Shown here: piece after piece, positions 51,538-63,313 of the stretch | Position numbering within the stretch: the stretch's first letter is position 1 | Layout of the letters: every line of letters starts with the position of its first letter | Assembly: GCA_964019695.1 (NCBI GenBank) | Contig: OZ026525.1 | Location: forward strand, 92,475,779 to 92,539,778 | Direction of reading: 5' to 3' | Length of the DNA stretch: 64,000 bases | Origin: Loripinus fragilis | Taxonomy: Eukaryota; Mollusca; Bivalvia; Lucinida; Lucinidae | The notes under the pieces: generated by a model | Databases searched by the model: none | What the model saw: only the letters and a program-made list of their open reading frames with translations | What the model was told of the DNA's origin: nothing | Position numbers and translations under genes: made by a program

Positions 51538-51720
51538 AATGCATCTGAAAATGTCGTCTGTTGAAGTCGTCTGCTGCACATAAATGCTTACATCAAGGAC
51601 TAATTTCGGCACACAGACAAACAGTGTGGACTCAGATCAGACTGCTCCTAGAGGAGCAGTCCGATCTGGGTCCACACTGTTTGTTACAGGGATGTTTTAA
51701 AGGATGCAGCAGACGATGTA
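51538..51720. mobile_element. SVDPDQTAP-core MITE, excellent dyad
   Basis: GACAAACAGTGTGGACTCAG ATCAGACTGCTCCTAGAGGA and its mirror GCAGTCCGATCTGGGTCCAC ACTGTTTGT form a ~33-bp-arm hairpin at 51618-51687. The flanks GTCGTCTGTTGAAGTCGTCT and GCAGCAGACGATGT are the subterminal family signature. It is separated from the previous copy by ~190 bp and shares CATAAATGC..CATCAAGGACTAATTTCGGC with it, so the two are tandem duplicates. Confidence 0.65.
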
Positions 51721-51987
51721 TAGTCACGTTAGCAGCCGAAAAGTTCAATAATTCTGTTTTAGCACCGTCAAGAAACCTATGACAGTGGAGGAGTTTAAGA
51801 CAGCCTTTCTCGGACCTCCCGCTTCTAGAGAATCGAACGTCCAACCTCAAGGTAGGAAGATAACAAATGGGCCGTGTCGCGAGAAACCTGGCCCCGACGT
51901 TCTTATTACATGTTCAACACAGCTGAAAATGAAAATTTAACTGCTCCTAAAAGCTAAAATGCTGACAAATATTTTTTTTTGCTTTAA

Positions 51988-52105
51988 CCATTAAAGCGCC
52001 AAGAAAAAACGCATTTGAAAATGTCATCTGCTGAAGTCGTCTGCTGCAAATAATTGCCTAACATTACTGACAAATTAAGTATAGAAGCAAACAGCGTGAG
52101 GTCTG
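51988..52105. mobile_element. piggyBac-type MITE, 3'-truncated
   Basis: TTAA at 51984-51987 then CCATTAAAGCGCCAAG and GTCATCTGCTGAAGTCGTCT are the left end. Homology stops at CAAACAGCGTGAGG, before the second half of the core dyad. Confidence 0.65.
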
Positions 52106-52654
52106 GATGATCGGTACTCGAATCTATTCCTAAATGTTTACATAAATTGCCATGCACATACTGAATACTTAAAAATGATCTAATATTCTATAGTCCTTAA
52201 GGTATATGACAAGTTTTTCTATATAGTATTAGCACCAATATCTACCACTTCCGGTCTATGAAGTACCGGCAATACGCGATAATACCACCAAATCGACGTA
52301 TGCATTACCAGTGTGTTGATAGTTTAACTACATTTAGGCCAAATAAAGAAACATGTGTGTTTCGGGTAATGGGTCAGAAAATTTTTGGATGGGTAGGCGC
52401 ATATAATTCTTTTTTCTGGAAAAATATACTTTTGTGCATTTTGAAAGCCATTTCTCCTGTCAAAATGCATACATTATTTTTCCAGAAAACCTGAAAAAAA
52501 TTCTAGGTTTCACCACGGGAGCTTGAAGTTCGCAAGTCCTAATATCATAACTTCAAGCCCAAAAACTCACAATGTCACTTCATAATGACATTATGAGCTT
52601 TGGTTTACAAGGTTTAAGAAGTGATATAAGGACCTGTAGTTTCACCAGTGAATC
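52106..52654. other. No gene seen; partial dyads
   Basis: A plus frame (52258-52494) is open but unrecognised. CTCACAATGTCACTTC and TAATGACATTATGAG at about 52567-52598 form a small imperfect dyad. Confidence 0.4.
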
Positions 52655-53671
52655 TATACTCAACAAAAAATGTTAAGGAAAATGTGTTTGAGGGGCTATA
52701 ACAAAATATCTTAAGCATTTGAAGACTTTTGAATTTCACAATAGTATAATGTGACCATTTTTCTTTATAATGGCGTTTTATCTGGGTCTGTAACGCCCAC
52801 AGCAGCTTGGTAAATCAATGCCAAAGTTGACTGGACTTCACTCCATTTTTCGTTTAAGTTCAATTTACGGAGCAAACATAGGTTTTATGCATTAACGTTC
52901 GCAAGATTCCTCAGGAGATGGAGATGTTTAAAAACCTTGGACGGCAGTCCTGGTGGTTATACAAAGACATTTAATCAGTCAATCGTACACGGATGAGATG
53001 TTGAGGTCTGTTGCCCTGCCTTTTTGTGCGAAAAAACTGTGACAGTACCAGGCCTAGGATAACAGTGCCAGAACACACCTCACTAGAGTCAGCAAAAACG
53101 ATGTTGTGCGCATTGACTGGTCAGACATGTCTACAATTTTTACATGTCTGTGACATCTTTGGACAGAGGGTTCAACGCATAATAATGGCATCAAGAAACT
53201 CCTTGCCCCCTCGATTCAGTGTTGCAGGAGATATCGATGCTGATCCCTCTGCATCAAATCAAAATAATCATTCAGTGTATGCAAAACCTGTGCTAGTCCT
53301 AATTTGCCACTGGCTGGGGACACACTCGTTACTGAAGGCATTCTCATCTTCGAAATGGTATGTTTAAGGCTATCAAGTTAATTTCATGTGATATTCAAAG
53401 GAATTGCATTTTAAGATTTGAAAACTTACATGATATTCATGTGTTTATGAGGGAATACTCTATAGACATTTTTGCGAAAATGATTTTGACACCTGGGTTA
53501 CTTGACACTGTGTCACAACAAAGGCATTGGTGCTAGCAAACTGAAGTAAACATGTTTTTCAATCGATGACATGTATCTGAACACATAAATAAAAATTGAA
53601 TAATTGTTTGCTTTGGTGTTCTTATGTTGCATGGTTTTCTGGGATTTCCTTAACTTTTTTTGTTCGGTATA
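52655..53671 (+). mobile_element. Tc1/mariner-type relic, 1.0 kb
   Basis: The left end TATACTCAACAAAAAATGTT AAGGAAA and the right end mirror (TTTCCTTAACTTTTTTTGTT CGGTATA) agree at about 24 of 27 positions. TA lies at the outermost bases. In the plus frame at 53011-53367 the segment TRPRITVPEHTS resembles the GRPRVTTPEQD-type linker that follows the first HTH in Tc1-like transposases. The frame upstream has stops (after WWLYKDI). No catalytic block was found. The size fits a shortened, dead copy. Confidence 0.65.
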
Positions 53672-53887
53672 TATAGGGAGGGATTACCCTAAACACAGGT
53701 ACATGTATTTGTTTTATTTGGCCTTACTATTCCAGTCTCAACTCATTTTTTTTCTCCAGCTCTCTAATAAGATGTTTTAGTCGATATAATGTAAAATCTG
53801 GTCTGGCATGTTAGCATTAGATCAGCTGTGACATGGTTATAAAACTTTTTCATGCCCAATTCAACTGAGCACATAAATCATGTTCTT

Positions 53888-53926
53888 AAATGTTAAAATG
53901 CCACATTTTTTGGCATTTTAACATTT
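53888..53926. repeat. Hairpin, 16-bp perfect arms
   Basis: AAATGTTAAAATGCCA and TGGCATTTTAACATTT flank a 7-nt loop (CATTTTT). It is short but exact. Confidence 0.85.
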
Positions 53927-54628
53927 ATTAACAGGGTAGATACAACATCTGAGAGACTTAAAGCAAGGAACTTCTTTATTTGTCAATATTGTAACTTTTA
54001 TGAGCAGTTGAAAATTGATGCTCAGTTGAGATGAGCATGAAAAAAAGTTTTATAACTTCAAGGCATGGTAGAGGTTGGTATATGGATTCATAGAGGTAAT
54101 GTTATATACTACGACTAATGTCAATCTACTTCACAACTACAGGCAATATAATTGTGGTGTTGTGCATGTAGAATGAAAAAGGTAGGGATCACACGGAATT
54201 CCGCGGCTAGCCTTTGTCGCGGAAGTCCGCGACTTTGGACTTTGCAACGAGTACTTACTTTTCCGTTTTCCCAACTTATCTTAAGTGTTGTGAAAACAAA
54301 AAGTTTCCTGGAATGTGTGCCAGTAAGCAATCTTTTGATGACGTAGGATAAAGTTTTCAGCCGGGTGATTTCAAAACACTGGGAAGGAAAATATGTGGCC
54401 AGAAGGAGCTGGAGACGCTGGTAAAGATGACAGTATATTGCTCTTAAAATTCAATTTTTTCTAACAGGACAATAACGACTGCATAAAATACTGCCTTTAG
54501 CTTCAAATTAACTTCGAGTTGTTCAGGTTACTCGGCATTTATATGGAGTTACTCGCTATCAAAAACTTGCGATTTTCTAAGCTTTGAAACGCGAGTCATG
54601 GATTTCCGTGACCTTGAAGTTTTCGATT
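53927..54628. other. No gene seen; small GC dyad
   Basis: GTCGCGGAAGTCCGCGAC at about 54216-54233 is a perfect 8-bp-arm hairpin in a short CpG-rich patch (GAATTCCGCGGCTAGC). No gene is supported. Confidence 0.4.
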
Positions 54629-54852
54629 GTAACGGCTTCCCGTCACCTTAAACATTTTTGTAGAGGACATGGATATCCGTGACTTTGATTTTTGACAGGG
54701 AGCAGTTGTTGAGTTCAGGCTGTGTACAGGTACATTGAATGTAACGGCTTCCCGTCACCTTAAACATTTTTGTAGAGGTTATGGATATCCGTGACTTTGA
54801 TTTTTGACAGCGAGTGCATGGTTGTTAAGTTCAGGCTGTGTACAGGTACATT
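54629..54852. repeat. Two-unit 112-bp tandem duplication
   Basis: GTAACGGCTTCCCGTCACCT begins at 54629 and 54741. Each unit continues TAAACATTTTTGTAGAGG, ATGGATATCCGTGACTTTGA, TTTTTGACAG, GAGTTCAGGCTGTGTACAGG, TACATT. A third, partial relative (CATGGATTTCCGTGACCTTG) precedes at 54597. The units are almost identical, so the event is recent. Confidence 0.85.
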
Positions 54853-55346
54853 ATCTAACAATTTACAATAATCGAATACTCGAGCATAGGTTACTTAGAC
54901 AACTCGGATTTCTTATATTTCTTATTCGGGTCTGCGTTTCAAATTATGAACATGCAAAGAGACTTACAATGGTGATCAGACCCTTACTTATACAATCGTA
55001 CCAATTGCATATGCGAGCAGCGAAGGAGCATACAGATATTATTAAAAAGCATTTCGTCTGAGCCTTCGCTTCTTGCATTTACATACACACAGCAAAAGCA
55101 AGGTTTAGACCGATATCTAGGCGTCTTGCTCCCCACCCTGAACCCGTAGATATAAGAATTAATACTTTTCTCGAATAAGTTCTTTATACAGTGCGAATGT
55201 GTGTTACAAGTATAGGCTTTCGGAATAAACTGCCGGCGAGCCTTCGGATGCTTCTTGACATAAAACCACAAAAAACATAAACACACCCGACCAGTACTGG
55301 TTATAGCCAAGGAACACGATAACAAACATTATACAACAACAAAAAA
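54853..55346. other. No gene supported
   Basis: Plus frame 54804-55061 and minus frame 54984-55325 (113 codons) overlap and show no recognisable domain. No repeat was recognised. Confidence 0.35.
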
Positions 55347-55500
55347 ACAGTCGGCGTGGTGTATCGACTTGTACCCAGGGGCGGGCCCAAGGGTCCCGAG
55401 TTTGATCCTCTTCTCCACGTGAGTGTTACAGTGTCGGATGAGACTTTAAGCTGTGGCCCTGCGCTCCTTGTCATACTAAAGTTACACACAACAATAAACA
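55347..55500 (+). mobile_element. SINE-C-like element
   Basis: GGCGTGGTGTATCGACTTGT (A-box-like) and CCCGAGTTTGATCCTC (B-box-like) are followed by a body GGATGAGACTTTAAGCTGTG, GCCCTGCGCTCC and AAAGTTACACACAACAATAA. The body parallels 29830-29910. No target duplication was established. Confidence 0.45.
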
Positions 55501-56084
55501 CTCTCAGCTAAGTACTATACTGGTACAGCTGCGGAGCAGCCATAAGAAAAACTTCGTGGTAAAGTGATTTAGTCGCTCGCCTTGTACAAAACGGCTATGT
55601 ACTGGCACAGACACGGAACAATCACAACAAAAGCTTGGTCTCCGAGGGGGCGGGGAGGGGGGGGGGGGGTACACTCATGCTTTCTTCATACTTAGACCCG
55701 ACCCCAGCATCTATCTACCGTTCACCCCAAAAATATCACGAATTTCAAGCACCCATAATAATATTTGAAGTTTTACCAACTCAAATAAATACATGTATCC
55801 CCCATGCTGTACATTGACCTTAAGAAAAGACCCTAATATGCATAGAAATGACCCCTAAATATAGTCCAATGTTGTGATGACCCCTCAAATTATCCAAAAA
55901 ATCTTCATACCTAAAAAAAAATTCTGAAAACCACAAAACTAATGAAATTCAAAATTTCGGACGCAAAAAAATGACCCGAGCCTACGTGTATATGAAAATA
56001 ACAAAGAGCTCCCTGTGGACGGCTCTGTTTTTGAAGTTTCCTACCCGAGGTTGATGGAATCTTGAACTGAGAATGTATTTTACA
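55501..56084. other. No gene seen; poly-G tract
   Basis: An 11-17-base G-rich run lies at 55644-55671. GACCCC-type words recur at 55690-55890. No coding or RNA signal. Confidence 0.45.
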
Positions 56085-56097
56085 GTATGGGTTTAAA

Positions 56098-56297
56098 GGG
56101 AGCGCAGTGGCTCAGTGTTAGAGTGCTTGACTCGAGACCGAGGGTTCGAGCCTCACCTGCGTCACTGCGTCGTGTCCTTAAGCAAGAACATCAATCCTAG
56201 CTTAGTATTGGTTCAACCCAGGAAGACCCGTCCCTTTATAACTGAAAGACTGTTGATGGGATGCAAAGAATCAAATCAAACAAAAATAACAACAAAC
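56098..56297 (+). mobile_element. SINE-A, complete, 13-bp perfect TSD
   Basis: The 13-mer GTATGGGTTTAAA flanks the element exactly (56085-56097 and 56298-56310). The head GGGAGCGCAGTGGCTCAGTG TTAGAG (A-box) and GAGGGTTCGAGCCTC (B-box) is tRNA-like. The body includes AAGCAAGAACATCAATCC, TTGGTTCAACCCAGGAAGAC and GACTGTTGATGGGATGCAAA. The tail is GAATCAAATCAAACAAAAAT. This is the reference copy for the family in this window. Confidence 0.9.
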
Positions 56298-56310
56298 GTA
56301 TGGGTTTAAA

Positions 56311-57034
56311 AGCTGTACACATGTGTCTTTACTTTTCTATATGATTGTCTGCACAAAGAAGACGATTTCCACTGCATTGTCCACACTGATTACATAAGAT
56401 GGCATAGCTGAAGTTAAACAACCCAGTATATTAAGCAGTCTAAGGGAAAATGGGCATAGTCAAACATGGAAACTTATGCTACTGCGAATATCAGAATAAG
56501 TTTCAGCTCAATGTATGATGTCTGTAAAACAGACATGCATGATCGAATGCCTTTTATATACATGACAAATTAAACCATTTTTAGTTCCCTCACCGCAACC
56601 GACTTCCAAATCACTGCACTGCTGTGTACCCTGGAATTTGGTAATAAAAGGTGAAGGCCTATGATATCAGAGATAAAAATTTTATTGAGAACCTTAAAAT
56701 CACATGAACTAGTTGGCCGTCGTGCTAACATAGCGCAAAAACCCTTTAAAGATATTATTCAGAACCGGACTTTGTATATTGTATTTGGGCTATGGGTCCA
56801 AAAAAAATGTTCAAAATAATGATGATTCTAGCTAGGTTGAATTTGGCCTTCAGTGTGACAATGTCAAATTTCTTTCCTAATACATTATATGAAATTTATC
56901 TTGATGTGTTAGATATTGGTGAAGTCTAAAAGTAATCGAGTATGATCAGGTAATACCACTATCACACACTGCAGACCAACCCATGGCACCGCGAGGAAGA
57001 GCCACAGAACATATAAAATGGCAAGACATGGGTA
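56311..57034. other. No gene seen
   Basis: This is AT-rich sequence before the next repeat family. No frame, RNA or repeat was recognised. Confidence 0.4.
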
Positions 57035-58070
57035 AGAGCCTGTAACATACGTTACTTTATCAAGTTAAGAAAAAGTAAATTGAAAGTTTGGGCTACAAGT
57101 TAAAGACATTAAATATTTATTTTTAAAAGTCATTCATATTGTCTGCATGCTGGATATCTTAACTACGTATGACAGCTATCTGTACAAAATTGCGGCTTCC
57201 TAAGGTGTCATATGCGTAACATAAATCAGATAACCCATTATAATTTGCAAGTGTGGCTAACATCATTTACATTCACAATCTCTCTGTGTGTTTTGCAAAA
57301 TGTTTTTACCATTTCAAACTAGCTTATGCAATTAGCTAACAGAAAAAATAAAGTTGATTTCCCTACCTTGAATATTTTTTCTGGAATTAGCAATTAAACA
57401 ACCCTACCCCTACCCAGTTTTAAGGTGAACATTTGATATTAAAACTAGAGTAAAAATAGTTAAAATATTTGCAGTTGATGATTGTCTTTCATTGTTTGGG
57501 ATTTATTTGCTTATATGAAAAGACTCATAAATCTGCTAAATGTTGCAAAATGTCTAATATCAGAGGCTGTAACATATGTTACCTGATGCAATAAATGGGC
57601 AAGCGTATTGTCTTTACGTAAGATATGCCTAAAATGTTTTAATCTCCTTGAGGGAATGTTGCAGACACATTCCTTATAGAAGTACAAATCAAGCTGCATT
57701 GAATAAAGGATGTTTGTACTCTATAAGTTGGGGCGTTAGTCTGAAACAGCCTGTTACATGCGTTACTATATCAAATAAAGAAAATGTAATTTGAAAGTTT
57801 GAGCTAAAATTGTGAATATACTTGCATGTTTAGGGACTTTAAGCTGGCTCGTATGCTAAAGACTTATAGATCTGCAAGTTGTCACCAAGTTTTAAAGATC
57901 AGAGAGCGTTACATATGTTAAATGGCATAACGAGTGAGCAAAAGTCTTTTCTTAAGAGATACTGTTTCTGAAAGAATGAATATATTTTACTTGTTTTCCT
58001 ATCAATCTATTGTCATTGGTGCCTAAACCTTAGAAATTATGTTCAGTGCATGCTATCAAACCTATAGATA
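57035..58070. repeat. GTAACATATGTTAC-family repeat, copy 2
   Basis: Palindromic boxes occur at 57042 (GTAACATACGTTAC), 57568 (GTAACATATGTTAC, perfect), 57750 (GTTACATGCGTTAC) and 57907 (GTTACATATGTTA). Between boxes are GAAAGTTTGGGCTACAA, GTCTGCATGCTGGATATCTT, GACTCATAAATCTGCTAAAT and GCAATAAATGGGCAAGCG. The 3' part is repeated, in diverged form, from 59260. Orientation is opposite to 13340-14285 and 62280-63300. Confidence 0.65.
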
Positions 58071-58254
58071 TTTGTTACACATGTTATAAATAAACTTACT
58101 TTAAAATATTTCTTAATATGTAAAATGCTAAAGTATATAGGGGCACAAACAGAGAAGATTGTTTCACATTTGAACAGGGCAGTTTATAAATATTCAAAAT
58201 CAATCATCATCTGAGTCTACTTCATACACAACATCCATCATTGTGTCTGCTTCA

Positions 58255-58275
58255 GTGTCATCATCATCATCGTAA
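58255..58275. repeat. TCA microsatellite
   Basis: A short TCATCATCATCATCG run. Confidence 0.7.
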
Positions 58276-58384
58276 TAAGTAAAATCATCAAACAGTATTT
58301 TGACTTATTTTGCCTGCTCTATCCCAATCCCCTTTGGAATTCTGCAGACATATCACATCTTATAATCATTCAAGGTACATTGAT

Positions 58385-58584
58385 TTGTTTGTTTGAATTG
58401 ATTCTTTACGTCCCATCAACAATCTTTCAGTTAAACAGGGACGGGTCTTCCTGGGTTGGACCAGTACTAAGCTAGGATAAATGTGTCTTGCTCAAGGACC
58501 ACAACGCAGTGACGCCGGTGAGGCTCGAACCCGCGGCCCCTCGGTCTCGAGTCAAGCACTCAACCACTGAGCCACTGCGCTCCC
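58385..58584 (-). mobile_element. SINE-A, complete, imperfect TSD
   Basis: Minus-strand head GGGAGCGCAGTGGCTCAGTG GTTGAG, B-box GCGGGTTCGAGCC, and the body and tail as in the 56098 copy. Flanks CAAGGTACATTGA and CGAGGTGCATTGA agree at 11 of 13 positions, so this insertion is somewhat older. Confidence 0.9.
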
Positions 58585-58691
58585 TCGAGGTGCATTGAAT
58601 AAAAAAAAAGTTTGCACTCTGTAAGTTGGACCCTTAACCTCCAACAGCTTGTTACATATGTTACTATATCAATTTGAGAATAAGAAAGAGC

Positions 58692-59254
58692 TACGTGCAT
58701 TAAGGGGCAAATTTGGCCCCCCTGAGGCCAAAAACTGAAAGTTGTAATTCATTAATTTCATCCAATTGGTTTGTTAGAAGAAATACCCAAGTGTAATATC
58801 CAGGCTTTTATTTCACTTTTATCGTTGCTATGGTAACAAAAATGGCAGACGAAATAGGCTAAAAATAGAGAAATTGCCATTTATTGCCAAATTTAAGGCT
58901 TTCAAAGACCTTTTTTTAAGAATTAGGTATCAGCACAAGCGAATACCAAACATACCTTTTCATATATTGTGTGCCGTGATAATTCTCATAAATATCTTTT
59001 TGGTAAGCGCTTGTGCTCTATATTAATTCCTCTGTTACATGTCTCACATTTGCTCCAAAATGGTCATTTTCCTATTTTCAGCCTATTTTGGCGGTCCATT
59101 TTTGTTACCATAGCACCTGTACTTGTCGAATCAATACCAGACTTTTACATTTTGGCTATTGTTATAATAAACTAATTAGAAGAAACTTGTGAAAAGCAAC
59201 TTATATGTTTTGACTTCATGGGGGGGGTGGCAAAATAGCCTCTTAATGCACGTA
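58692..59254. mobile_element. Foldback element, 563 bp
   Basis: TACGTGCATTAAGGGGC at the left is mirrored by GCCTCTTAATGCACGTA at the right. Deep inside, CTATGGTAACAAAAATGGC and AAATAGGCTAAAAATAG (58827-58870) mirror CCATTTTTGTTACCATAG and CTATTTTCAGCCTATTTT (59072-59113), so pairing extends about 200 bp into each side. The flanking repeat reads continuously across it: GTTACTATATCAATTTGAGA on the left and TTTGAATGTTTGAGCTACA on the right rejoin to match 57757-57812. This is a clean nested insertion. Confidence 0.8.
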
Positions 59255-61030
59255 CCCATTTGAATGTTTGAGCTACAGTAAGAAGACATCCAAATTATCT
59301 TATAAATTGACATTCTTATAGTCTGCATACTGGATGTCTTTACTACATATGGAAGCTGTTTAACATCCATACGGCTAACTGTGGTGTTATGTGCGTTACA
59401 TGAACCTAATTATAATTTAAAAGACATAATTGTGGCTATCGTCATTTAGTTAAACAACTACTATATCTTGGTTTGAAACTGTTTATTAGATTTTACAAAC
59501 ATATACTTAATTGATGAATAGGAAAAACCAAGTTTGCTTTTCTATCTTAGATATATTGTCTTATAGGAGCTAGTACACAGCCCTACTCCAAGTTTTACCG
59601 AGACGCAAATTGTGCTATTACCGTTTAAGTAAAACACATGAAAGAAGGCAAATATCAGGAATCGATACAATCAAGTACCACACCTGGCCCAGGATACCAC
59701 TAAGAAAGTAACAAGCTCGCAATAAGACATCACAAACGAGAGCCAAGAGGTCAGCCCTTTCCTGGCAGATGACCACAAGGCATTAATAAACAGACGCGCA
59801 CGAAAGCATAACAAACACAAGACAGAAATAACATGAATGACCCACAAAAGAAGTACCGCTTTGGAACGGTCAGTAAAATATTTTACTGGAGGGCTTCAAC
59901 CAGCGTGTGGATATGTTACATTTTCTTAGTCTTTCTTGCTCATATATCTGTAAGATGTCATCAAGTTTCTAAGATCAGGACACTTATTGTGTACTTATAA
60001 GTCTTTGGTGCCAAAACAATAGAAATTATACACCTTTCTGATTATCAAGCCCATGGTCTATTGTTACAGATGCTATCAATGAACGTTTGGACACATTTCC
60101 TAATACTGTGCATATAATGCTAAATATAGAGCCACAAATAGAAAAGATAGTTTTACATTTTTACAAGACAATACAATAAATGAAATGGTCCAAACTAACT
60201 ATCATCGATTTAACATTCATGTTAAACGTTTGTCGTTGTCGGCTTCTGTGGTAATCATTATTATCACCAGGCTCCTTGCAACTAGTAGAATCATCACACA
60301 ATACTTCAATCATTTACTGTTATACAATTTTACCACCAGTCCACTCAAAATTGATGAGCCATTATCAACTTTCCAATGTTACCATTCATGACTTAGAACA
60401 TTCGGAAACTGATATGAATTCCTTATAGTTGGCTCTTTTTGAATATGTGTTTCAAGTGACACTCTGCAAGTAGGAGAAATACTAAAGCTTTACAAGGAGA
60501 AAAACTATGCCATTAAAAGCAATGAGTACCTTGACTGATGAAACCTTGATGCTTCTGTGAAAAAGAATCATGTCTTAGCTGGTTAACTTTTATAAATGTA
60601 GCCTTTCCATACATGCAACAAACATATTTTCATTTAATACTGTCTCTGCACTTATTATCTTTCCCCAAGCATTCAAAAACTTATTTGAAGTCATAGTACT
60701 TCTGAAGTGCTGAAACTGAGGTAACTCTTTCCCTTCAGAAAAACGAGCTAGATGTATCACAACAGGTGAAGCAATGAAATGCAGGATGAACAAAGCGCAA
60801 ATTAGACCCTTTCACTTCATTGAATCACTAAGTTTCTAAGATTAGAGCGTTTATTAAAGGATGTAACATATATAACTCGTCATAATAAATGAGCAAGGGC
60901 ATTGTCGTGACATCCTTTTTGATAACACAGTTAGAGGCAAGTGTTTTCAATTTCAGTGTTTTAAATGGATCATGAAATGGGGCAACCTTATCAACTTGTT
61001 TACTCTGTATAAATCTTCCATAGAGCATAA
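59255..61030. repeat. GTAACATATGTTAC-family repeat, copy 3
   Basis: GTCTGCATACTGGATGTCTT, TGTGGTGTTATGTGCGTTAC and ATAATTTAAAAGACATAATT match 57150-57260 in order. TCACTAAGTTTCTAAGATTA, GGATGTAACATATATAACTC and ATAAATGAGCAAGGGCATTG match 57530-57610. The middle (about 59640-60400) has extra sequence not found elsewhere in the window, including ATTTTACTGGAGGGCTTCAA near 59880, which may be another insertion. Confidence 0.55.
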
Positions 61031-61790
61031 TATAGAACTACTGGTTATCCTATTCTACACATAGTCCACTTTCCTTCTTTTGAATGCAACGGCTAATGAT
61101 ATGGCTGCAAAAACTGAGAAATCAAAGGTTTTTATTCTTTTAAGACTTGCTTCAATGTAGTGACAACAAAAAATCAACAAGTAGCAAACATATTTGATAG
61201 CAATGTCCAGCTTCATGTTCTTTCTTGTATACCAGATAACTTTCAAGGTGTAACAGAAATTGTTTCTGACTGTCTGCCAAAACCATCAAGAGTCAACATT
61301 GTAACTAAAGAAAACTTATTAAGTTCTTTGGGCGCAGCAAAACACTTTTGATCTAAGACCTGATGACTTAAGCACCAAAGGACCAGAAAGGTTCCATGGC
61401 AAATGATACAAAGAAAAAGCAGCCTATCAAATTGTCAGAAATCTTAAAGTATTCTTAGAGGTATGAGGTAGAGACATAGCTTTTGCAAAATAAGAGCAAA
61501 TGTTATAATTTGACTGGCACGGATGCAGAGGCAGATGCGGTAAGATTGCTCTTGCCGCTTCACAGGAAGAGACATATACCAGAGTCATACTCCATTGTAT
61601 GCATATATGTGAAATGGCATTAAATCCATATTTAATCACGTGTTTGATCCCATGACACTGACATGCTGTTTCTGCTTTTGAAGAATGCTAAGGATTCAAG
61701 TTATCGCTGAGTCAATTTGTTTGACAGGCCACACATACAAAGATAATTAAGTCCTTTGATGGGGAAAGATGAGGATTACACAAAAGGCTT
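61031..61790. other. No gene supported
   Basis: Short frames (61055-61246 minus, 61160-61351 plus, 61427-61639 minus) overlap. None shows a family signature. The plus frame reads acceptably (NQQVANIFDSNVQLHVL) but has no partner exon or splice context I can defend. Confidence 0.35.
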
Positions 61791-63312
61791 ATACGTGTTG
61801 TTTGTCACAATTACCAATTTTAAAAGATAATCTTCATCAATGTAACACATATAACACCAAAGGAAGCTGTATATTTGTTTAAAAAACCTTTCATGTGTAT
61901 CAAAGGTATTCAGCATGCAAACTACATGAATAACTCAAATAAATAGATAGGTTTTTGTCTTCTCTCTATTTCTCAGACTTTCAATTCATTTATTCTTAAA
62001 TTGATATGGTAACATATGTAACATACTGTTACAGGCTAACCTCCTGGTTAATAGAGTGCAGACATCTCTTATTTGATGCAGGTTGAATTGTTCTTTAAGG
62101 TAGGATATATATCTGCACATTCTCAAAGGGGTGGAGTGGAACAGGATTGTACTCAGTTTGCAGCCCTAATACTATGTCATGATTCTACTGGTTGTGACGA
62201 AATGGGTGATTATTTTGCCATAGAAGCAGACACAATGATAGACATTGTGAGGTTGACTTGAATAAAGATTGTTTTTGAATATTTATATTTAATAGGAATA
62301 CTTATTAAATAGTGTCATTTAAATGTGAACTATTATTTTCTATTTGTATGTCTATATATTTTACTATTATAGACATTAGGAAATATGTGATAAAATATCA
62401 TATATAACATCTGTAACACAAGTCTATGGACTTGTTATCAGCAATGACTATAATTACTAAGACTAAGACACCAGAGGCTAGAGATTAATAGGAAAACACG
62501 TGAAAATTGTATTTTTTCTGAAATATCATCCCTTACTTCCAAGACAATTTCCTTGCTCATTCATTATGCCATGTAACATACGTTACATACTTTGATAAGT
62601 ACTCTGATCCTGATGTCAAACTTGCAAATCTATGATTCTTTATTGCATTAGCATGACAGTCCCAAAAATGTAAGATAGCCACCAGTGTCAAATATTTTCA
62701 TATATTTTTCTTCAATAATAGATAGGGGAAGGGTCGAAACTAATGTTGTGAGAACTTGTGACCCAACCCCATTGCTGTAAATATTTTGGCAATAAAACAT
62801 GTTTAAACTAAATAGATATCAAAATTAGATACTTAAAATTGGGGGTAGAGTTGTTTAATAGCTCATATAAAACAATTAATTCGGGATAGAAAAGCAAAAC
62901 TATGTTTTTTCTATAAGTCGAATGAGTATTTTTGCAAACTAAGATTAAAAACACTCGAAAAATGCACAAATCGGCTGTAAAATTAAATGATGTTAGTCAC
63001 GAATTCAATTTTCAAAGGAAAATCAAATCTATGTAACGCATATAACACCATTTGAAGCTGTAATTTTGTTTAAAATGCTGCTTTTATGTAGCTTAGGCAT
63101 CTAGCTTGCAAACTACATAAGAAATTTGAATAATTAGATAGTTTAATGTCTTCTTTCTGTAGCTCAAACTTTCATTTTGCTTTTTTCCTTAGTTTGTTAC
63201 AGTAACATATGTAACAGGCTGTCAGAGACTAACGCCCCGGCGCACAGAGTGCAAACATCTCTTAAAAGATGTGGCATGAAATTTTCTTCAAGATAGGATT
63301 TAGCTTGAAGTC
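61791..63312. repeat. GTAACATATGTTAC-family repeat, copies 4-5
   Basis: GGTAACATATGTAACATACT (62010), GTAACATACGTTACATAC (62572) and AGTAACATATGTAACAGGCT (63203) are the boxes. ATCAATGTAACACATATAAC (61838) and CTATGTAACGCATATAACAC (63031) begin two matching half-units that both end in CAAACATCTCTT-like sequence (62063 and 63250). 62280-62680 matches 13390-13740 closely. This is the same orientation as copy 1. Confidence 0.65.
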
Positions 63313-63313
63313 T

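Noticed and set aside
53011..53367. A host gene exon of 118 codons
   Set aside because: It lies inside a TA-bounded TIR element and its best readable piece resembles a Tc1-type linker, so a dead transposase is the simpler reading.
59640..59890. A separate transposon or RT 5' region (ATTTTACTGGAGGGCTTCAA)
   Set aside because: It feels familiar as a bivalve repeat but no second copy, terminal repeat or frame in this window supports a call.
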